Below, piece by piece: positions 5,272-8,637 of a stretch of 8,637 bases of DNA. A program made the translations under genes and the position numbers. The stretch covers positions 1-8,637 of the forward strand of contig JAMPHX010000057.1 of the NCBI GenBank assembly GCA_023663205.1, in the 5' to 3' direction. How positions within the stretch are numbered: the first letter of the stretch is position 1; every line of letters begins with the position of its first letter. This stretch comes from Corallococcus sp. (GTDB lineage: Bacteria > Bacillota > Clostridia > Christensenellales > CAG-314). The notes under the pieces are model-generated. The model had not been told where the DNA came from. It worked only from the letters and a program-made list of their open reading frames with translations, and made no database searches.

Positions 5272-6708
5272 CTAACCAAGCAATTTGAGAGAAAATGCCA
5301 AACGGCGCATAGTTTCCTCTTTGCCCAATATCTCGGCAATTTCGCTTGCTCCTCCCGGAGTTGCGGCAAGCCCCGACAGCGCCACGCGCGCCGGCCACAG
5401 CACTTGACCGTTTTTGCGTCCCGTTTCGCTTGCAAGTTCCACAAGGGCGGTATACAGCGATTGATTATTCCAATCGGTGACGGAATTTAATTTGTCCGTT
5501 ATTTGCGGCAATACTTCGCGCGCCGTGTTTTGGTCGGTCTTTTGCTTTTGGTTTACAAACAAATCCGTGTCGTATTTGTCAAAATGCGTCAAAAACTCCA
5601 ACTTGCCCTCTATTTCCGCAAAAGTTTCGATACGGCTTTGGATGAGTTTGCAAAGCAACTTGTAATCGTACTTTCCGCAAAGGCAGGATTTATCGAGCCA
5701 CGGTTTGGCGTACGCGCAAAAGTCTTCAAAGGGCATTTCCTTGATGTACAGCGAGTTTAACCAAGCAAGTTTGACGGGGTCGAATATCGACGGACTTTTG
5801 TTTATGCCCTCTACGTTAAACTTTTGTTTGAGTTCTTCAAAACTCATCTTTTCGGTGTCGTCCTTGGGCGACCAACCCAAAAGCGCGATGTAGTTAATTA
5901 TCGCGTCCTTCAAGAAGCCTTTGTTAATCAAATCCTCGTAACTTGCGTCGCCGTTGCGCTTGCTGAGTTTGTGTTGACTGTCCTTCATAATGGGCGGCAT
6001 ATGTATGTAGACGGGACGTTCCCAACCGAATGCGTCGTACAGATAGTTGTACTTGGGCGTGCTGGAAAGATATTCTATCCCGCGCATAACGCAGTTTATT
6101 TCCATCAAATGGTCGTCGATTACGTTGGCAAAATTGTAGGTGGGCATACCGTCGGACTTGATGAGTATCTGGTCTTCGAGTTCCGAGTTGTCTACCGTAA
6201 TGTCGCCGTACACGACGTCGTGATACGTACTGCTGCCCTCGGTAGGCATATTTTGTCTTATTACATACGGTTCGCCGTTTGCGATGCGGCGCTCCGCTTC
6301 CTCGCGCGGAATGGCAAGACAATGTTTGTCGTATCTGCGCGCGCCGTTTACGTCGGGCAGACTTTTGAGTCTTTCTTCGCTGCAAAAACAATAGTATGCG
6401 TGTCCGCTGTCAATAAGTTTCTTGGCATACTTCAAATATTCGTTTTTGCGTTGGCTTTGAATGTACGGTCCGTAATTTCCGCCTACATCCGGTCCCTCGT
6501 CGTATTGAATGCCCGTTTCGCGCAGCGTACGGTAAATGAGGTCTACCGCGCCGTCAACCTGTCTGCCGAGGTCGGTATCTTCTATGCGCAGTATAAGTTT
6601 GCCGCCTTGCTTCTTGGCGTACAAATACGAGTACAACGCTGTTCTGAGCCCGCCTATGTGCAAATACCCCGTGGGGCTCGGCGCAAATCTCGTTCTCAAT
6701 TGTTTCAT
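5272..6708 (-). CDS. gltX: Glutamyl-tRNA synthetase
   Basis: This 478-residue class I aminoacyl-tRNA synthetase charges tRNA-Glu with glutamate in the cytoplasm. The N-terminal FAPSPTGYLHIGGLRTALY block holds the HIGH-equivalent HIGG (17-20). The KMSKS-equivalent is KLSKR (247-251). RIEDTD (41-46) and the tRNA-contacting regions are in place, and the C-terminal block VLWPARVALSG (436-446) is typical of bacterial GluRS. The zinc-type region is incomplete: C107, C109 and C130 are present, but no Cys, His or Tyr is found two residues after C130. The length is normal (about 470-490). ATG 6708 has AGGAG eight bases upstream, and that site overlaps the radC stop (TAGGAG), so translation is closely linked to radC. 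I cannot tell a discriminating from a non-discriminating enzyme (one that also charges tRNA-Gln). Confidence 0.97.
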   Translation of the reverse strand: MKQLRTRFAPSPTGYLHIGGLRTALYSYLYAKKQGGKLILRIEDTDLGRQVDGAVDLIYRTLRETGIQYDEGPDVGGNYGPYIQSQRKNEYLKYAKKLIDSGHAYYCFCSEERLKSLPDVNGARRYDKHCLAIPREEAERRIANGEPYVIRQNMPTEGSSTYHDVVYGDITVDNSELEDQILIKSDGMPTYNFANVIDDHLMEINCVMRGIEYLSSTPKYNYLYDAFGWERPVYIHMPPIMKDSQHKLSKRNGDASYEDLINKGFLKDAIINYIALLGWSPKDDTEKMSFEELKQKFNVEGINKSPSIFDPVKLAWLNSLYIKEMPFEDFCAYAKPWLDKSCLCGKYDYKLLCKLIQSRIETFAEIEGKLEFLTHFDKYDTDLFVNQKQKTDQNTAREVLPQITDKLNSVTDWNNQSLYTALVELASETGRKNGQVLWPARVALSGLAATPGGASEIAEILGKEETMRRLAFSLKLLG

Positions 6709-6719
6709 ACTTGTTTCTC

Positions 6720-7433
6720 CTATCTATTGTTGAATTTGTTGTAATTTTCGGAAAATTTTTTGATATGACCGTTTTGAATAAAACTGTAATAAACGCCGTC
6801 GCTGTTAAATATTCCGTGTTCCAACAGCGCGACGCCCAAATTGGCAAAAGTAAAGTACAACTGCTCTGTGTATTTCAAATCCGCGTCGCTGGGTTTTGCA
6901 ATCCCCTTGACGTGACTGTGAAACAGCATTACTCCGCTTGCCGAGTGCAGCATGGCATCCGATACCAACTGCTTGATAGGTATGTTTACCGCCATATTGT
7001 CGTTTGTACAGTAAAACTTTTTGCCTATAAACTTTGTAGACGCGTCAACATACACTACCAAAAGTTTTTCGTAATTTCCGCCCGAAAGAAGCGTCTGCGC
7101 ATACGAAACGATATCCGACAGCGTCGTAAGACGTTTGGCTTCGGCAGCGCTCTTTTGATAGCGGAACCATACGTCTTTGAGCAAAGACAGGTTAACCGCC
7201 GTGACGGTGGAAATGCCCGCTACCCGCACCAACTGTTCGGGAGATGCATCCAACACTCCGTACAAACTGCCGAATTCTTCCAAAAGTTTGTGCGCTATCT
7301 TATTTGTGTCTTTGTAGGGCAGGTATTGAAACAGCAGCAGTTCCAACACTTCGTGGTCTTGAAACGAATCCAACCCTTCCGAAAGATATCTTTGTCTAAG
7401 TCTTTCTCTGTGTCCTGCATTGGCATTTTTCAT
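6720..7433 (-). CDS. radC: RadC family JAB/MPN-domain protein
   Basis: This 237-residue protein is close to the usual RadC length of about 225-230. The N-terminal part has the DHEVLELLLF block (26-35) and a helix-hairpin-helix segment around VAGISTVTAV (71-80). The C-terminal JAB/MPN domain has a full JAMM metal motif: E122, H172, H174, S182 and D185 (HxH, seven residues, SxxD). The usual RadC signature HNHPSG is HSHVKG here, so this is a divergent copy that keeps the metal ligands. RadC was named for a DNA-repair phenotype later attributed to another gene; its biochemical role is unsettled. The start is chosen at ATG 7433, with AAGAGAT seven bases upstream. A longer frame from 7478 would begin upstream of the likely -10 box (7467-7472), so it is rejected; ATG 7442 lacks a spaced ribosome-binding site. 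It is first in the operon with gltX. Confidence 0.88.
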   Translation of the reverse strand: MKNANAGHRERLRQRYLSEGLDSFQDHEVLELLLFQYLPYKDTNKIAHKLLEEFGSLYGVLDASPEQLVRVAGISTVTAVNLSLLKDVWFRYQKSAAEAKRLTTLSDIVSYAQTLLSGGNYEKLLVVYVDASTKFIGKKFYCTNDNMAVNIPIKQLVSDAMLHSASGVMLFHSHVKGIAKPSDADLKYTEQLYFTFANLGVALLEHGIFNSDGVYYSFIQNGHIKKFSENYNKFNNR

Positions 7434-7440
7434 CGCAAAC

Positions 7441-7447
7441 ATCTCTT
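7441..7447 (-). promoter_or_regulatory. Ribosome-binding site that decides the radC start
   Basis: On the minus strand AAGAGAT ends seven bases before ATG 7433. It abuts the alternative ATG at 7442, which therefore has no usable spacing. The match to the anti-Shine-Dalgarno sequence is modest. Confidence 0.4.
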
Positions 7448-7466
7448 GTAATATTTTTCCGTAAAT

Positions 7467-7495
7467 ATAATAGCACATTTGTCGATAGTTGTGTA
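7467..7495 (-). promoter_or_regulatory. Candidate promoter for the radC-gltX-mutase operon
   Basis: On the minus strand TACACA (7495-7490, four of six matches to TTGACA) and TATTAT (7472-7467, five of six matches to TATAAT) are 17 bp apart. Transcription would start near 7460, about 27 nt before the radC ATG. The 100-bp gap between radC and the divergent dipeptidase gene is very AT-rich. Confidence 0.45.
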
Positions 7496-7499
7496 TAAT
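7494..7499 (+). promoter_or_regulatory. Candidate -10 box for the dipeptidase gene
   Basis: A perfect TATAAT lies 35 bp before the ATG at 7534 and would give a leader of roughly 28 nt. No good -35 box stands 16-18 bp upstream, so the promoter would need an activator or be weak. It overlaps the -35 side of the divergent radC promoter, so the two may interfere. Confidence 0.35.
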
Positions 7500-7533
7500 A
7501 TTTGTAAATTATATAAATTTTTCGGAGAATACC

Positions 7534-8637
7534 ATGACTGCAAAACAAATATTGGACGGTCAGTTTGACCTACTTACTGAAACATTACAAAACGTCATAG
7601 CCTTTGACACGACAAAATCTCAGCCCAAAGACAATGCGCCCTTTGGCGAAAACAACCGCAAATGCCTCGATTACGTACTGGATACCGCACGCGGTTTCGG
7701 GTTGGATGTTTACGACTGCGACGGCTACGCGGGACACGCCGAACTCAAAGGTTCCGGCAAAGAAGTGCTGGGAATATTGGGACACCTTGACGTTGTACCC
7801 GCCAAACTTGCCGACGGTTGGATTTACCCTCCCTTTGACGGCGTAATTGCCGACGGCAAAATGTACGGCAGGGGAACAATGGACGACAAAGGTCCTATGA
7901 TTGCCTGTCTGTACGCCGTAAAAGCGTTGAAGGAATCGGGCTTTGAACCTTCCAAAACCATTCGATTGATATTCGGCTGCGACGAGGAAAGCGGTATGCA
8001 ATGCGTGGAGCACTACTTTTCCAAAGTACCTGCGCCCGATATTGCGTTTTCTCCCGACGGGGATTTCCCCGTTATCAACCGCGAAAAGGGCATATACCAA
8101 TTTGTAATAGACTTCGGCAAAACTGACGGCAGAATAATAGATATTTGCGCCGGCGAACGCGCCAATGTGGTTGCCGGCAAATGCGTCGCAAAACTCGATT
8201 TGGGCGTTGATACGTCAAATCTTGACATAGATACGCAAACGGCAAATAACGCAAAAGTATTGACGGCAACGGGCAAAAGCGCGCACGGCAGCACTCCCGA
8301 AGAAGGAGTAAACGCCTCTTGGCAGATTTTCCGCGCGCTTCATACGCTGTTTCCCCAAGACAAAGCCATTGCCTTCATCACCGACAAAATGCTTGACTAC
8401 ACAGGTAAAAGTTGGGGAATAAATCTGCACGACGACGTGAGCGGCGACCTTACCTGCAACATAGGCGTAGTACGTATCGTAGACGGCAATCTCAAAGTTT
8501 CCGTGGACGTGCGCTTCCCCGTAACCTACACTTGCGCGGATTTTGCAAAATTACTTGCGCAAAACACCCCGTACGACATTACTCCCGAACACGTTTCGGA
8601 ACCGCTGTACGTTGCCGCGGATAGCACATTGGTAAGC
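7534..8637 (+). CDS. pepV: PepV-like M20 family dipeptidase, 3' end cut by the window
   Basis: The frame from ATG 7534 is open for 368 codons to the last base, so the gene is incomplete; PepV-type dipeptidases are about 460-470 residues, so roughly 100 are missing. These cytoplasmic di-zinc aminodipeptidases cleave dipeptides taken up or released during protein turnover. Seen here: GHLDVVP (83-89) with H84 and D86, GWIYPPFDG (95-103), YGRGTMDDKG (111-120) with bridging D117, and DEES (150-153) with likely catalytic E151 and metal-binding E152. FSPDGDFPV (172-180) has D175, and KSAHGSTPEEG (248-258) in the lid domain has H251. The final metal-binding His expected near the C-terminus lies outside the window. 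GGAGA (7524-7528) is five bases before the ATG. The gene diverges from radC. Dipeptidase rather than another M20 peptidase is inferred from the strong PepV-like block order. Confidence 0.9.
   Translation, partial: MTAKQILDGQFDLLTETLQNVIAFDTTKSQPKDNAPFGENNRKCLDYVLDTARGFGLDVYDCDGYAGHAELKGSGKEVLGILGHLDVVPAKLADGWIYPPFDGVIADGKMYGRGTMDDKGPMIACLYAVKALKESGFEPSKTIRLIFGCDEESGMQCVEHYFSKVPAPDIAFSPDGDFPVINREKGIYQFVIDFGKTDGRIIDICAGERANVVAGKCVAKLDLGVDTSNLDIDTQTANNAKVLTATGKSAHGSTPEEGVNASWQIFRALHTLFPQDKAIAFITDKMLDYTGKSWGINLHDDVSGDLTCNIGVVRIVDGNLKVSVDVRFPVTYTCADFAKLLAQNTPYDITPEHVSEPLYVAADSTLVS

Noticed and set aside
5824..6744. 306-codon open frame antisense to gltX
   Set aside because: GluRS on the minus strand is unmistakable; the plus frame lacks a recognisable domain or ribosome-binding context.
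6711..7451. 246-codon open frame antisense to radC
   Set aside because: It mirrors the RadC coding region, whose JAMM motif and operon context are clear on the minus strand.
7490..7498. TTATACACA on the minus strand, a perfect DnaA-box-type match (TTATNCACA)
   Set aside because: It is a single copy in a window of this size and in AT-rich promoter DNA, so chance is a sufficient explanation; no cluster or origin features surround it.

Overview
The window looks like ordinary chromosome from a Bacillota (Clostridia-like) bacterium. It has strong purine-rich Shine-Dalgarno sites (AAGGAG, AGGAG), mid-range GC by eye, the standard genetic code with all three stop codons in use, and a Firmicute-style gene set: NrnA-like DHH phosphoesterases, a PgcA-type phosphohexomutase, a RadC homologue, a PepV-type dipeptidase and a stand-alone FakA-like domain. 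An uncultivated gut-type clostridial lineage would fit, but I cannot place it more precisely. No phage, transposon, CRISPR, tRNA or rRNA is visible.

Layout. Unit 1 (+, 61-2787): a good sigma-A-type promoter at 61-89 drives two adjacent DHH/DHHA1 phosphoesterase paralogues (136-1071 and 1073-2053) and then surE (2050-2787). The junctions are very tight: a 1-nt gap, then a 4-nt ATGA overlap. Region 2788-3244 has no convincing gene. It holds a strong bidirectional terminator (2958-3005), some possible RNA structure upstream of it, phased A-tracts and a small palindrome.

Unit 2 (-, 7472 down to about 2958): a promoter at about 7467-7495 precedes radC (7433-6720), gltX (6708-5272), a phosphohexomutase gene (5167-3509) and an 83-codon gene (3496-3245). 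The last encodes only the middle domain of the fatty-acid-kinase subunit FakA/YloV. It ends at the shared terminator. Unit 3 (+, from 7534): a PepV-like M20 dipeptidase gene diverges from radC and is cut by the right edge of the window.

How the genes may work together. Unit 1 reads as RNA and nucleotide salvage: NrnA-type enzymes trim nanoRNA to nucleoside monophosphates and remove the 3' phosphate of pAp, and SurE dephosphorylates nucleoside monophosphates. Unit 2 mixes housekeeping roles: charging tRNA-Glu, interconverting hexose phosphates, and a RadC-type protein of uncertain role. I found no clearly new multi-gene system. The two points most worth following are the paralogous DHH pair coupled to surE and the stand-alone FakA middle domain.
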